Numbered from the stretch's first letter, positions 11,018 to 23,995 are shown. The stretch is DNA of 64,000 nt from Macrotis lagotis (GCF_037893015.1 NC_133658.1:141465822-141529821), one strand, 5' to 3'. Notes: a model not told the origin generated them from the letters alone. Numbers and translations are program-made.

Positions 11018-11174
11018 GGGGCGGCTAGGTGGCAGTGGATAAAGCACCGGCCCTGGAGTCCTGGAGTCGAGGAGTACCTGGGTTCAAATTCGGCCTCAGA
11101 CACTTGATAATTACCTGTGTGGCCTTGGGCAAGCCACTTAACCCCATTTGCCTTGCAAAAAAACTTAAAAAAAA
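11018..11174 (+). mobile_element. WSINE-like SINE, plus
   Basis: Starts GGGGCGGCTAGGTGGCAG and has the promoter-like B box GGTTCAAATTC. Perfect 14-bp direct repeat AAGATCCAACTCTA at 11004-11017 and 11175-11188. The perfect duplication suggests a fairly young insertion. Confidence 0.96.
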
Positions 11175-11304
11175 AAGATCCAACTCTAAAGCCTTTCAAG
11201 ATTTTGGCTTGGAAGAGTTCAATTTTTTTTCAGAGCATTTTACATAGATCTCTACTAATAATTATTTTTTATGGTTATTGAAAAATCTCTTAGAGCATAT
11301 AATC

Positions 11305-11440
11305 ATGGATTTAGAACTGGAAGGGATCTCAGATCAAGTCCAGCTCTCTTATTTTACATTTAAAGAAACTGAGACCAAAACAGTTTAAGTAGTCTGACCA
11401 GGATCACATAACTACTAATTGTTTTGAGGCAGAATTTGAT
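11305..11440 (-). repeat. MIR/CORE-SINE-like fragment
   Basis: 'ATCATGGATTTAGAACTGGAAGGGATCTCAG' style text with a degraded body and tail, a common old marsupial/mammalian SINE pattern. The strand is assigned by similarity to the copy at 23050-23245. Confidence 0.6.
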
Positions 11441-11597
11441 TATTTTTAATGAATGAAAAAAACAATTATTAAATACTATGTGTAAAGCACTGTTCTAATG
11501 AAGAAAGACATTGTAAATATCTCTTGAGTAATAGTAGATGTAAACATTGTTTTATTCTATAAACTGCTTTATTGACTTCTTGTTCTGGATATTCTAG

Positions 11598-11659
11598 GAA
11601 GGGATTTCTTACAATATTTCAATAGAAGGGAGAGTGTATACTTTACACCTCAAAAAAAG
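11598..11659 (+). CDS. ADAM32: ADAM32 exon 3: prodomain
   Basis: 62 nt, phase 0 in and phase 2 out, residues 46-65 plus two bases. Acceptor GATATTCTAG, donor AAAAAAAG/GTAAAT. Reads EGISYNISIEGRVYTLHLKK, aligning without gaps to the family prodomain strand 'x-x-YTxHL'. N51 (NIS) is a sequon. The exon is short and sits among repeats, so it is easily missed by gene finders. It is needed to keep the frame between exons 2 and 4. Confidence 0.88.
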
Positions 11660-11977
11660 GTAAATGTTTATTCCATTAATTAATTTTAATTACTTTTAAT
11701 TACATATAAGCCAATCCTACTTTACTGTGAAATGAGTGTTAGTAAAGTATTGAAGGTAACACTAAGATTGGAAACCTTGGTGAGTGGAAAGCTACTGAGA
11801 GGTCTAATGGAGGAGGCCTGAGAAAATACCTTTACGTTTGACAATTAAAAAAATGATTGGTAACTTTGAAAAGAATAATTTTAGTTGAATGATATGGTTG
11901 GAAGCTAAACTAGAAAAGATTTAGAAGAGGGTGAAAGGAGAAACAGCAGCACTAACTCTTACCTAGATTGCTTTCTT

Positions 11978-12140
11978 GGGGCAGCTAGGTGGCAATAGTG
12001 GATAAAGCACCAGCCCTGGAGTCAGGAGTACCCGGGTTCAAATCTGGTCTCAGACACTTAATATTGACCTAGCTGTGTGGCCTTGGGCAAGCCACTTAAC
12101 CCCATTTGCCTTGGAAAAAACCTTAAAAAAAACTATAAAG
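11978..12140 (+). mobile_element. WSINE-like SINE, plus
   Basis: Starts GGGGCAGCTAGGTGG. 13-bp direct repeat TAGATTGCTTTCT at 11965-11977 and 12141-12153. Confidence 0.95.
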
Positions 12141-12153
12141 TAGATTGCTTTCT

Positions 12154-12755
12154 CAAGGAGTTTAGCCACAAAAGAGATGATACGATCAAGTGAGAATTTC
12201 CTGAGAATCAGGGAGATGTGGGTGTGTTTATAGACAGCAAGAAAGTAACCAATAGAAATTGAAGATTAGTGAGAGAATGATAGAAGGGATTAGCTAATGA
12301 AAAAAGTGAAGAAAGGATGAAATCAAATAAAAGATTTCTTTGTGTGAGAGAAGTGAAGGGGCAAGATGGTATAGGAAGGAATCTGAGATAAGGAAGAAGG
12401 AGAAGATGGAAACCTAAGCAAATGGCCACAGTTTTTTCAGTGAAATGAGACAAGGCCCTCAAGAAAATGGGAGTAGGGTACACCATGGGAATCCTGAATG
12501 AGGAAGAATTTTAGAACAGCCATTGTGTGAGTGAAACAGTGAATGAATTAGGGAGGTATAAAAGGATTGCTTTGGGCAGTGAGAACCCAATTGAGATTAT
12601 ATAGAAATTTATAGTGGATCTGTCACTTTTATAGTGGAGTCATTACAATTTCATGATTTTCTCCAGTTCCATTCATCAACAAATAGGAAAAAAGACAACA
12701 AATGTGTGTGTGTGTGCACACACATGCATGCACACATGTCTTTGTGCTTGTACTT
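12154..12755. other. Intron 3 stretch with a short CA/TG repeat
   Basis: No coding signal. A (TG)n/(CA)n tract lies near 12701-12725. A 92-residue minus-strand frame (12208-12486) has no recognisable features. Confidence 0.5.
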
Positions 12756-12771
12756 TGGATAATCCCTTTCT

Positions 12772-12909
12772 TTTTTTATGGCAATAGGGTTAAGTGACTT
12801 GCCCAAGGTCACCCAGCTAGGCAATTATTAAGTGTTTGAGGCTGGATTTGAACTCAGGTTCTCCTGACTCCAGGGCTGGTGCTCTATTCACTGTGCTACC
12901 TAGCTGCCC
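12772..12909 (-). mobile_element. WSINE-like SINE, minus
   Basis: Diverged copy lacking the oligo-dT tail region. Flanks resemble each other (GGATAATCCCTTTCTTT left, GGTAATCGCTTTCTTTT right), a worn target duplication. Confidence 0.9.
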
Positions 12910-13604
12910 AGGTAATCGCTTTCTTTTGTGTAGATGAGGTGGGGTGGAGAATAGGCTTGGGAAATAAGTAAACTAAGGAACTAGGAAGTTTGAGAAGTTT
13001 CAGAATGATACCATGATAGGAGGCCAAGAGCATTTTCAGTGATACCAGTGGAGTAAAATGCATTTGGTTTAGTCTATAGCAAGAATGTCAAGATTTACAA
13101 TTCAGCCTCTCCCTGCCCCCCTCCCCCATGTCTGTACATTGATAAATGGACAAGAATTTTATGTTTCTTGATTATCAACAGACAAATTAAAGATTATTGA
13201 TATTTTAACAACTGTGTGATTCTTAATCCTTCTGTCCTTTTGTCTTCCACTTTGATGCTATCGCAGAAGCAGAAGGGGGCCCACGTGAAACTGAAGGTCA
13301 TTTAAACTTTTAAGTTTCATGGGTTGTCGTCAAAAAAAAAAACTATCGCTAGATGACCAGTCTACAAATGCGAAACATTTTGATAATCAGCAAAGTTAGT
13401 TTCAGAAAATAGATTCAATATGTTTCGGGGCCCAAATTCAATGTCTTTCTAGCATGGTAGAAACTTTCAGAACTTATGGTCTACTGGCATAGCCTTTGAA
13501 AATCCATAGTCATGACAATGCTTCAATAAGACATTTGAGTAAGACTTCATAGACATTTTCTCAATGGAGGAAAGTGATCCATAATACTTAGAACCTAATA
13601 TTAC

Positions 13605-16420
13605 AGACTCAAATGTGCTTGTTGGTTCTCATCCTATGTTATCAAAGAAGACCAAGATGATATCACTATGTTTGAGACAAATTACAGTGTGTCTGACTAT
13701 GACTGGTCAGACCAATATGAGCTCAGAGTGCTTTACCATGGGGTGGACACAAACAGTTCATGTGAATACCTGGAGTAGGTATTCTAAAATTATGTCACAT
13801 TTCCTTTGAACCTTCAGTTGTATTTTCCTCGTAGAGTGTGGCACCCTCACCAATGAGGGCATGCCATACTCAGTAAATCTTGTGCCAGTGTCTTCCATGC
13901 TGTACTATTAATTCTGAATTTCTTGAGACCTTCAGGGTGACCCAGTATCACTTCTTCTGACCCCCTTGTGAGCGCTTGCCCTGTGTGAGTTCTTTATAAA
14001 ATAGTCTTTTTGGCAAGTATGCTTCTGACATTCTAGCAATATGTCCAGCCCATTGTAGTTGCACTCTCTGTAATAATATTGGAATGCTAGGCAGTTAAGC
14101 TTGAGAAAGGACCTCAGTGGCTGGTATCTTCTCCTGCCAGGTGATTTCAGAATCTGCCTAAGACAATTTAAATGGAAGCAATTCATTTTCCTGATATGGC
14201 GCTGGTAGATTGTCCAAGTTTCACAGGCATATCGCAGTGAGGTTAGCACAATGGCTCTGTAGATTGTCAATTTGGTAGTTAGTCTAATATTTTCTTTCTG
14301 GAGCCTCCCAAATATTGAGTTAGCTCTGCAATGCATGTGTCAACTTCATTGTCAATGTGTACTTCCCTGGAAAGGACACTGCTCAGGTAAGTGAATTTGT
14401 CCACAGTACTCAAAACTTACCCATTTGCTGTAATTGATGGTTCCACATATGGATGGTGTGGTGTTGGTTAATGGAGCAACTGTGTTTTCTTGGTATTATT
14501 TCTTAGACCAAAATTAGTACAAGCAGCAGAGAATTGATCCATACTATATTGTATCTCAGTTTGAAAGGCTGCATTGAGTGTACAATCATCTACAAACAGA
14601 AAATCATGCTCCAACACTCCCTCCACTTTGGTCTTGGTTTGTAGCCTTTTCAAGTTGAAGAATTTACCATCAGCAATGGCAGCTGACCTTGAGGCCATGT
14701 TCATCCTCAGTGAAAGCTTTGATTACTTGGCTGAAAACATGCAAATAAGCATGGGAGTAAGGACACATCCTTATGTCACTCCATTAGTGACTGGAAAATC
14801 TTGAGAGCATTGTCCACTATCCAGAACTTGGACAAGCATGCTGTCATGAAACTGATGAACTTCTCCAAGCCCAAATTTTGACATAATTTTCCATAAGCTC
14901 TTGTGACTTAACAGCATTAAAGTCTTTGGTTCAGTTTTCCCTCCAAGTTAGCAACAAACTGTTCCTGCTCAGAGAGAGACATTAATCTCTTGAGATTAGT
15001 TCTTCTAATATTCATTTTACCTTGGGGTTACCACTTTGTTTGAATGTGAATATTTAGCTTGGAGAGGATGACTCTGTGATCAGTCTAGCACTCTGCCCTA
15101 CACATTGCCTTTGTCACTCTCATATCCTGTTTGTCTCTTCTTACAACCACATTTCCAATAGATGCAATGTTTGCTATGAGGGTGCATTTTTGAAGTTTTA
15201 TTGCATTTAGGTAAATGGAAGGCAGTATTTGTGATGAGAAGGATATGAGATGCACAAATGTTCAGTATTACTGTTGCTGTTTCCAACTCCATTCCTCCCA
15301 AAGACTCCTTTCCACGTCTGGTAGTCTGAGTCTAGCAGTACCCAGAATTATAAGCTTATTCTCTTCGTACGTTAATAACATGGATCTCTAGGTTTTCATA
15401 AAATTTATCTTTGACTTCATCGTGGTTTGTCATGGTGGGAATATAGGCATTGATGCCGGGAGCATGTCATGAACCTGTTATCCACTCCTTTTGGTAGGTA
15501 TTGAAGAATGTTGACTAGATTAGTTTTGATTGCAAAACCCAAATCTACAGAAAATCTCCAGCTTCAGTGCACTCCCTTTACTGAGACCACTCCAGAAAAA
15601 TGTGTGTCCAGCTCTGACCTTCATTTGCCAACCTTGTATCACTCAAGGCTGCTATTTGGATGTGATACCTGCTTGAGTTCTCTTGAAGCAAGAACTTTTC
15701 AACTTTTAGGTGTAGTGAATCTTGTGTTGTCTGTGATCACACATTCTGTGAACCAGTGGTGAATGGAATTTTTTTTGAAGAAGTTTTTGTACATTTTTTT
15801 TTGTTTCAACTGCACTGCAGGATTCTCCACCTGCAACAGTCATCAGCCCAGGGTTATGTAAGCAGAAAACTTTTAGGGCACCTTTTCTAGCCCCTTTCTC
15901 ACATCAGGAGGTGAGCAGTGTGATCCTTTAAAGGACTGCTCGGTCACCCAGGGGGCTGCTGAATCTCCCTGCTGCTTTCAGTGGGGCAACAACCCTATGA
16001 CTTGGACCACCTTGTGTGGTACCGTACCTTCTGCTTTGTCACTTACCTGTTGCCACATGACTTTGAGGAATGGTAAAGTATGAGTGATGTCTTTTGTTGC
16101 CTGCTAAATTGGATTTAAGTGAAGTAGAGCTGCATGAAGTCATCTGCCTCTCTCTTCCAAAGTCATCATAATCCAGTGCAGCAAGACAGAGTCAAGACAA
16201 TTGGTGATGGCTCTAGATGGCAGTGGATGGCCTTGGCATCTTTGATGTTTAACCAAGCTCTAAGCTCTCCAACAGCATCTGCTTCAGCTGCCTTCATGGT
16301 GGTTGGAATGAATCCACCTATTCCACCAGAGGAAGACTTCACAGGCTTGGGGTAGACATCCCCCACTACTCATCTATGAATTTGAGACTCCTTCAATCTG
16401 GTTTAAGCTGACCTGCAGAA
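13605..16420 (-). mobile_element. Decayed RTE-like non-LTR retrotransposon, minus
   Basis: Minus-strand frames carry reverse-transcriptase text. At 14468-14704 there is an [FY]xDD catalytic-type motif read as FVDD followed by a conserved 'NFGLRNNTKKTQ' stretch. At 13932-14336 lies the C-terminal part with 'YACETWTIYQRHIRK', typical of the region after the RT domain in RTE/CR1-like elements. A frame at 16166-16366 (GDVYPKPVKSSSGGIGGFIP) fits the upstream part. Stops and frameshifts break it, so it is dead. The low-coordinate end (13605-13930) is the 3' tail, also present as a separate copy at 63158-63335 and related to composite SINE tails at 5797 and 50170. The clade name is an inference. Confidence 0.75.
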
Positions 16421-16849
16421 ATGTTTACCAGGTATGGCAGCTGTGTATGCTACAGCTTCTTGGAGCCACAGATGAGAGATAACAGACATCAAAGAAGGAA
16501 AGCAACCTTGAAAAGGGCTTGGCAGTCTTTATCAGTCCTCATACTGCAGGTCCTAGTCTTCCTTGACCATACCCTACACCCCAAATGTGCTTGTGGAGGG
16601 GGTAGAAATGACCAAAAGACAGGAAGGTAGCCATATTGGACCAAGTATGTCTCTGCTAAAGGCAATACAGTTGTGAGGGCATTAAGGAACCAATATATAG
16701 GGTACCTGAAGGAGGGAAAGATATTAAAGGATAACAATTTTTGTACCTTATTAATAATAAAAAAAAGACAACCAAAAGAAGTACTGAACTGGTGCCAGGC
16801 ATCCCATCTGTACAGAGAATTCCTATGAGAATCATTTATACAGGATAGA

Positions 16850-17300
16850 TCCCAGATGGCAGAGAAAATATAGGGACTTGACTGACCTCTTGCAAATTTT
16901 CCACCAAACAATTTTAAACAACACCTCAAAATAAATTCTGGAGTGGCAGAACCTACAAAAGGAGGAGGTAAAGAAGACAGCTTAGAAGGTTGTCAGGAAA
17001 GATCTATCACAACTGTATGAGAATAGAGCCCAGGTAGTACCTTGGCAAACAGGAGCAGGTATTAGGAGCACCCATATCAACAGAGGCAGGGACTGAACCC
17101 CAGACAGGAAAGAATTTCAGGGTCCCTTTGCTAGCATTGGGTGCAGGACTGATGGATTGTCCACACTTGGACCTGGGTCGCAGTTATAGAGTAAAGAAGA
17201 GCATTAGTACTCCAGAGCCTGAAACAGCAGGGAACACTGCCATAGTTTTTAATGATATGTTATAAGGACTCATGATACTCATGTCTGATCACTTCAGTTA
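16850..17300 (+). repeat. L1 5'-UTR-like fragment, plus
   Basis: CCAGATGGCAGAGAAAATA, then 'tctggagtggcagaacc', is the wording of marsupial L1 5' regions (an 'aagatggcggag' start). Related minus-oriented pieces lie near 37.8-38.2, 39.8-40.1 and 42.0-42.5 kb. No ORF1 follows. Confidence 0.55.
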
Positions 17301-17429
17301 GAGGCACAATTTCTTGCTCCTAAATGAAGTATACAAGAAATCAGGTAATAAAGAGCTATTACCTCCCACATGAGATTTTTTTATTCCATCAAAATTACTT
17401 TATATTCATTTATCTGAAACCTACACTAA

Positions 17430-17530
17430 AAACAGTGTTTCAAGAGAAGGGATTGCTTTAATTTTTGGTTTTGTATATCTAGCTTCTAGCATAGTACCTG
17501 GCATATAATCCTCAAATACTCAAATGAGTC
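17430..17530 (+). repeat. L2 3'-end fragment
   Basis: 'agcttctagcatagtacctggcat' followed by a diverged L2 end. Confidence 0.6.
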
Positions 17531-17929
17531 AATGAAATCACAGTATGTAAATAATCCATGCCTCCCTAACCTGCTTTTATTGTTCTCCTCCATTTATTTT
17601 ACCACTGAGGATCTACTCAGATGTCAGGGAACTAACTCGGGTACCCACCACTGGAATACTCTGAATGTCTATTCATCATCCCTCTCTTGCTACAGCCCAT
17701 CTTTTTTTTTGACATAAAATCTCATATGTATGTAAAGATGGGGGATAGCTAGTTATAAAAGCACCTGCAAGGTGATATTTTGTTCTACTGTGTCAATTTG
17801 TTTTTTATTTTTTGCTTATGATCAATAAAGGAGAGGCACAGTGGAGTGTTAAATTCATTGAGTTAATTTTAACTTTCAGACAATTTCAATTCAGTCAATT
17901 CAGTTAATTTTGGAATGCTAATTTCTTTT

Positions 17930-19140
17930 TTACCTTGGTTCATGTGAGTGGGTTTTTCTGAGAGAATCCTGCTCATTTTTTTAATAGCACAACAGTATTC
18001 CATCACAATCATTTGCTACAATTTTTTCCAGACATTTCCCTCTTGATGGACACCTACTCAGTTTTCAATTCTGTCACCACAAAAAAGAACTTCCATAAAT
18101 ATTTTTTTGTCCAGATCCTTTTTTTTTAATCTCTTTGAGATAAAGACCTAGAAGTGGTATTTCTGGGTCAGAAGTATGCATGGTTTTGTAGCCTTTTGGG
18201 CATAGTTCCTAATCACTTTAAAGATTAGGTGGATAGTTCACAACTCCACAGTCTCTCAATTTTTCCAAATCCTCTCCAATATTTTTCTTTTCTGTCATAT
18301 TAGCTAATCTGATAAGTGTGAATGGTACTTCAGAATTCTTTTATTTACATTTCTCTAATAGTGATTTAGAGCATTTTTCTTTTCATATGGCATATCCTTA
18401 ATTCTTTATCTGAGAAATAAGGCCTTTCTCAGAGAAACTTACTATAATTTTTTTTCACTATGATTGCTATTTCCCTCCATTCCGTTTTCCTCTTTTATTT
18501 TCCTCTTTCTCTCCTTTTATGCTGTCCATCCTCAAAAGTGTTTTACTTCTGACTATTACCTTTCTCAATCTATTCTGTCTTCTATTATAACAACTTCCTG
18601 CACCCTCCTTCTTTTATACTTTTTCTGTAGAATAACATAGATTTCTGAATCTAGTGAAGTATGTATGTTATCCCTCTCTGAGCCAATTCTGATGAGAGTG
18701 AGTTTCAAGTCTTCCTTCCCACACACGCACCTCCATCTTTCCCTCCATGGTATTTTTTTAAATTTGCATTTCTCTAATAAATAATGATTTACAGCATTTA
18801 TAATATAGATAGCTTTGATTTCTTTGTCTGGAAATTGTTCATATCTTTTGATTGTTTATCAATTGGGGAATGATTTGCATTTTTATAAATTTGTGATCCA
18901 TAACCTGACATTTATCACTTTCCTTTTTTTTTTCGTTACCTTTGTCAAATTGATAGATAAGATATTCTATCTTAGAGTTGTTTTAGTTTTCATTGTTCTA
19001 ATTTTTAGTACTTTGGATAGTTTTTTCATATAGTGTTTGATCACTTGGATTTCTTCCTCTGAAGATTGCCTGTTCATATCCTTTGACCATATATCTTTTG
19101 GGAAATTACTCTTTTATAAATTTAACCCAGTTCTTTCTAT
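17930..19140 (-). mobile_element. L1 3'-region fragments, minus
   Basis: Two overlapping-type pieces (about 17930-18450 and 18600-19140). They hold the antisense L1 text 'acagtattccatcacaatca', 'tgatggacacctactcag', 'tctttgagataaagacctag' and 'ttgatcacttggatttcttc'. The second repeats part of the first with different decay, so they are separate insertions or a rearranged copy. Confidence 0.75.
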
Positions 19141-20093
19141 GTTCTAGAAATGAGATCTTCAGAGAATTTGCTGCAAAACTATGAGAGTCTTAGGGATCCC
19201 ATTGGAAAATATATTGATGGTGGGAGAAGGGGAAGCTGGGTTGGAGGTCCTGAAGTAATTCTAGTAGTGATGGATTGGTTGAGTTTGTCTACAATTATTA
19301 TTTGTAAAAGTTCTAAGTGTCTTTTTCCACTTCTTGTCATTAATGTGCTTTCTGATTTGGGAGCTTCTAATATGAGAGAATATGGGGAATATGGGAAGCT
19401 ACTCCCAGGAATCATTTCACTCTGTTATTTTTCTTAGTATTCCCTTTCTATTGATTTTTTTAGGAGAAAATAAAAATATCAGTCCTATTTCATTACTTCA
19501 GGGAACTTCCAGTTTTAACTTCTTCAGTGATGATAGCTGGTCTTAGAGAGTTACTTGAGTCACTGAGTGGTTAAGTCATGTGCCCAGGATTATACAACCC
19601 TGTACTTGGATACCAGAAATCTTCCTGAGTACAACTCAAGGCTTATCTGTGGAATTCTTGATTATCTTTTCATTAATTATGAAATGAATAATAAAGACAT
19701 CTAGTGGAATATGATAGAGACTTGAGGCAGCAATCAATTCTAAATTGTCATATTTTGCCACCAGTTACTCTGCCTGGTTTTGACTCCACAATCATCATCA
19801 TCATTTATTCTAATTTATTCTGTTGGGATAAATAATCCTTCATAAGAAGGGAAGTTGGATTGGAGTGGCAGCATGGAGGAATAAATGAACTGAAATGGTG
19901 AGAGATGGGGGGATTTTGGAATGGACAGAATAATAACATGTGGAATATGGAGAGACATGTATCAATATCTCCAGCAATATTATTTGATAATGCAATCAGA
20001 AATCTTTTTTTCTTTCTTTGGATAATAAAAACAAATGAATAATGCAGCTTTAACAACTCAAATTTTCTTGTTTTTTGTTTTCCTCATAACCAG
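19141..20093. other. Intron 3 end, nothing clear
   Basis: An open frame at 19150-19437 (95 residues) starts at a plain ATG and has no domain features. The rest is AT-rich. The stretch ends in the exon 4 acceptor TTTTCCTCATAACCAG. Confidence 0.5.
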
Positions 20094-20172
20094 ATTGTTT
20101 TTGCCAGATGATTTTGTTGTCTATATGTACAATCGTGAAGGTGCTTTGTATTCTAATTCCAAAAGTACTATG
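20094..20172 (+). CDS. ADAM32: ADAM32 exon 4: prodomain
   Basis: 79 nt, phase 2 in and phase 0 out, residues 66-92. Acceptor TCCTCATAACCAG, donor ACTATG/GTAAGA. Reads RLFLPDDFVVYMYNREGALY and onward. The 'FLpxxFxxYxYN' pattern is conserved among ADAM18, ADAM32 and relatives. No frame damage. Confidence 0.9.
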
Positions 20173-20244
20173 GTAAGATTCATGCTTTATATCTTATGAA
20201 TTTTTCATTTCTTTTTGTTTTAGTACTTAGAGTGGGTATTTTTC

Positions 20245-20420
20245 TAAGAGACAGTATGATGTAGTGGATAGTGGGCCAGAACTGAAAACAGGAAAATCTT
20301 GCTTTATCCAGACATTGATATATTGTCTGGGTGACTAAGAGAAAGTTATTTTACCTCATTGGATTTTAGTTCAATTTTCATTCATCTGTAATATGAGAAA
20401 ATCAAATAAGCTCTAAATAA
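20245..20420 (+). repeat. MIR-like SINE, plus
   Basis: 'cagtatgatgtagtggatagtgggcc' head, then 'ctgggtgactaagagaaagttatttt' and 'catctgtaatatgagaaaatc', the standard order of a MIR copy. Confidence 0.75.
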
Positions 20421-22014
20421 GAGACTAGATTAGTAATGTCAAATCCAAATGGAGTGACCAAAATAAGGGTCACTGTAGTTTCATATCAGTTTACAAAACC
20501 ACATGTTAATATTATCTGCATCCTATTGTATTTTAATTTATTTTATCAAAAATTTCCCTATTGAATTTTATTTTGGTTTGATTGGACTCAAAAGAGTCCC
20601 ACAGGAAAGCACTGGACTAGATAATCTCAAAGGTTGTTTCCATCTTCACATGTTCTCAGGGCCCTATGAGCTTTTAGACTGTAAATCACAGATTAATTGT
20701 TGATCTGTATTGATGGAGGAAGTTGTTTAAATAGATAAAAAACCAAATCTTGTACAGAACCCACAACATAATATTTTTATGCAAGGACTAAAAGCATTCA
20801 CTAACACATAGAAATATTTGGAAATACCCACTGTAAAAATGGTGATGGAAAATAGTATTAGAACATCACTAGCCGGTGTGTAGTTTCATCAAAACTCAAT
20901 CTCTAATCTGATCAACCATAGATTCATTTTCTTAAACTGGCACTAAGAAATGAACTACCAATAGAATTAAATTTCCCAGTTAGTAGTTATAAAGCATTCA
21001 TTAAAATCTTTTGGTGGAGTGTATGAGTGACATTTCAAAAATTGACCTCAAACACTTGCTAAATGTAGTATGATTCTATAGATGGTCAATATTATTTGAC
21101 ATCTTAGTCACATCTTTGTCTTTGTTAGCACCTCTGCACCTTTTAGGCCTTACAGAATAATAGATAAGAGAGAGAGAGAGAGAGAGAATATGAATGAAAA
21201 CAATAAACATTCAAAACAAGGTAGGGAGATTTTATAATACTGCATTTCTGCATGTATAAGATGACTTTTTTTGGAGGCCTAAATTTTGAAAAAAAATTAT
21301 TACATAAAGTTATTGAACTCCTTTAATTAAATAATTTCTTCTTGCCTCCTGCTGAACCATCTTTGTGGACACAGGAATTCCAATGGCTCTTTGCTCTTCA
21401 ATCTATCCCTTAAATTCCCTTTGTAAATCAGGCAATTTTGCTGACTTGCCTCTAATGACCTTCTTATGTAGTGGCATTTTCAGTAGGGTTTTTTCTTTCT
21501 ATTGCCAATTTTGAATTATTTTCTCAGTTGGAGGAAGACCAAACTTACGTTCAGCAGCATGATTTCCCATTCACTTTTGCAACTGAAACAGTAATTGTAC
21601 AAAACAGTATTGTACAAAAACCTTTTCTGAGCCATTTCTGGACAAAATGTGGCAAAATGTAACCTAATATATGGAAACAATGAGTATAAGACAACAAGGG
21701 CAAAAAAGCAGGAAATGCAAGTAAAAAATTCTGCAACCACTGTATAAGATGCTCCCAGTTTTTAGACCCCAAATTTTTCGAACAAGGTTATGTATGTCTT
21801 ATACATGGGGAAATAAAGTAACTTCTTTATTTTTTTAGAGGGATTATCTGAGTTTCAAGAAAATGAATCTAATCAGTTTTCCGTACAAAAAATACAAAAC
21901 TACATTACCCTAAATTTCAAACAAATATAGCTTTTTTAGTAGAGACTGGCATATAACATGGGATGTGTGATACATATCTCTTTTAAGAGAGAGAGAAATA
22001 AATATTTTTTCTCC
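20421..22014. other. Intron 4 stretch with a (GA)n run
   Basis: AT-rich sequence. A (AG)n microsatellite covers 21167-21187. No coding signal. Opposed short frames near 21471-21772 look like chance. Confidence 0.5.
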
Positions 22015-22800
22015 TTTTTTAATGTTATTTTATTTTATTTTTTTCTATACATGTAAAAATAATTTTCAGCATTCATCATTTTATAAGATTTTGAGTTCCA
22101 CATTTTTCTACCTGCTTCCCTTCTCTTCCATCCCCCACTCAATGACAGTGAGCATTCTGATAATGGCAATGCATGTACAATCATGTTTAATCATTAATTA
22201 TTTAATCATGTTGTCAAAAAAGAATAAGGACTAGAGGGGGGATATATGAGAAAGGAAGAAAAGCAACATAAAACAAGTTTGCAAATATGACCCAGTTCTT
22301 TATATATTTTACATATGAGTTCTTTATCAGAAATACTAGCTATGAAAATTGTTTCTCAGCTTTCTGTGTTCCTTCTAATCTTGGCTGCATTGGTTTTATT
22401 TGTGCAAAAATTTTTGCATTTTATAATATTCTCTATTTCTTGTTTGGTATAAACTTCTCCCCTCTCCATAAATCGAACAGATAAGCTATTGTTTTCCTAA
22501 TTAGTTCATGGTATCACCCTTTATGTCTAAATCATATACCTATTTTGACTTTATTTTGGCATAGGAAATGAGATGTTGATCTGCATTATTTTTGTCAATT
22601 AGTGATTTCTTATCCCAGAAGCTTGAGTCTTTGGGTTTGTTCATCAATCAGTAGATGACTATACTCATTTACTACTGTTTCTTTTGTCCTTAGTCTAGTC
22701 CACTGCTCCACCACTCTGTTCCTTAGCCAATGCCAAACTGTTTTGGTGTCTGCTGCTTTATAAAAGTTTTTTAGATTTGGTTTGGCTTATTTTTTCTCCT
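22015..22800 (-). mobile_element. L1 fragment (3' end and ORF2 part), minus
   Basis: The T-rich left end is followed by the L1 3' region and then antisense ORF2 text ('agttctttatcagaaatactagc', 'ggctgcattggttttatttg', 'actgttttggtgtctgctgc'). Multiple stops make it non-functional. Confidence 0.8.
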
Positions 22801-23049
22801 TTAGGAAAGAAAATTGAGATCTCATAATGGGAACATTTATTATGTATCGGGTGTTATAAGAGATAAAGAATACAAGACTCATAGGTACAATATAAGAATA
22901 AAAGAAAAAATGAATCATGATTCAGACATTGTTATGTGACCTTTTAAGCAAATCATATAACTTTAGTTTCTTTGTAATAATATAAAAATATTTATGTCGC
23001 CAGTTTCACAGAGTTGTTCATGAAATGAAAAAAATTCCAAAAAGATACT

Positions 23050-23245
23050 TTATGTTAGATCCTAGACTTAAAGCTAGAAGGGATCTTAGAGGCCATGTAG
23101 TCCAGCCTTCTCATTTTATCAATGAAGAAAGTAGCAAGGACTTTGCCTAAAGTCACACAGGTAGTAATAATTAGAGGTGGCATTTAAACTCAGATCCCCT
23201 AACTTATAAGCCAAACCTTTATCTGTTACACCATATTACCTCCTT
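23050..23245 (-). repeat. Old tRNA/CORE-type SINE, minus
   Basis: 'taaagctagaagggatcttagaggccatgtagtccagcc' then 'aaagtcacacaggtagtaa' and 'ccaaacctttatctgttacacc', a common older marsupial SINE in minus orientation. Confidence 0.8.
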
Positions 23246-23995
23246 TTTTTAGCCTTGAAAAAAATGTAGGAGACTTGACTGCTATTATTAAATATTGCAA
23301 GAATTGACATGTGGAAGAATTGAAATTGTTTTCCTTCTACCTAAGGAGAACCAAGACTAGAAGTTAGAAATTGTAGGGAAAGATTTTCAATATTTTCAGC
23401 ATTTACATTTTTAAAAAGTGTAAATAGTTCCTTGGCACTGGAAATTTTGAAGCAAAGATGTGATAACTACTTGGGAATGATGTAAATGACTTTAGATTGG
23501 AGTAGGGCAAGTCTAATGATATGGTCATCCAATCCTTCCTGATATAACCCTGTGTGTGATATAGGTAATAGAATTATGCTTCCATTTAGAAAATTTTAGG
23601 TTATAGATTGTGACTTAGACAATAAATTTCAGAACTCAGACTTGGGAAGTCACTTCTTTGAATTCCAAGTTGAGCACTTTATAAAGTCTAAATACTTTCT
23701 AAAGTATCAGTCTGTTCCTAATCAGAACAAATACACTCAGTCATTTTTATCTAGTTCCACCCTGGAGGTGAAGCAGGTTGGAACTGAAAAGACATGTTTA
23801 TGTGTTAACCTTGCCATGCTGAATTTTGTGAGTAATCCAAACATCTTAAATTATCTATGTAAAAAGTATGCTTAAATTCATTGTACATTAGTGCAAATTA
23901 TATTTATTCATTGAGGATTGTGAAATGAATGATTTACTCTGGAGGTGGAAAATGGAATAGGAATCTCAAAAATATTTAAAAAAGAATAATTCTTA
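23246..23995. other. Intron 4 stretch, nothing clear
   Basis: No recognisable repeat or coding signal. A 77-residue frame at 23642-23875 has no family resemblance. Confidence 0.45.

Noticed and set aside
11018..11120. tRNA gene suggested by A/B-box-like sequence in the SINE heads
   Set aside because: The heads are SINE promoters. The cloverleaf is not maintained and the same sequence recurs in about 22 copies with SINE tails.
16489..16929. 146-residue minus-strand frame
   Set aside because: It straddles non-homologous sequence and the L1 5'-UTR-like piece and shows no conserved motif. Probably chance.
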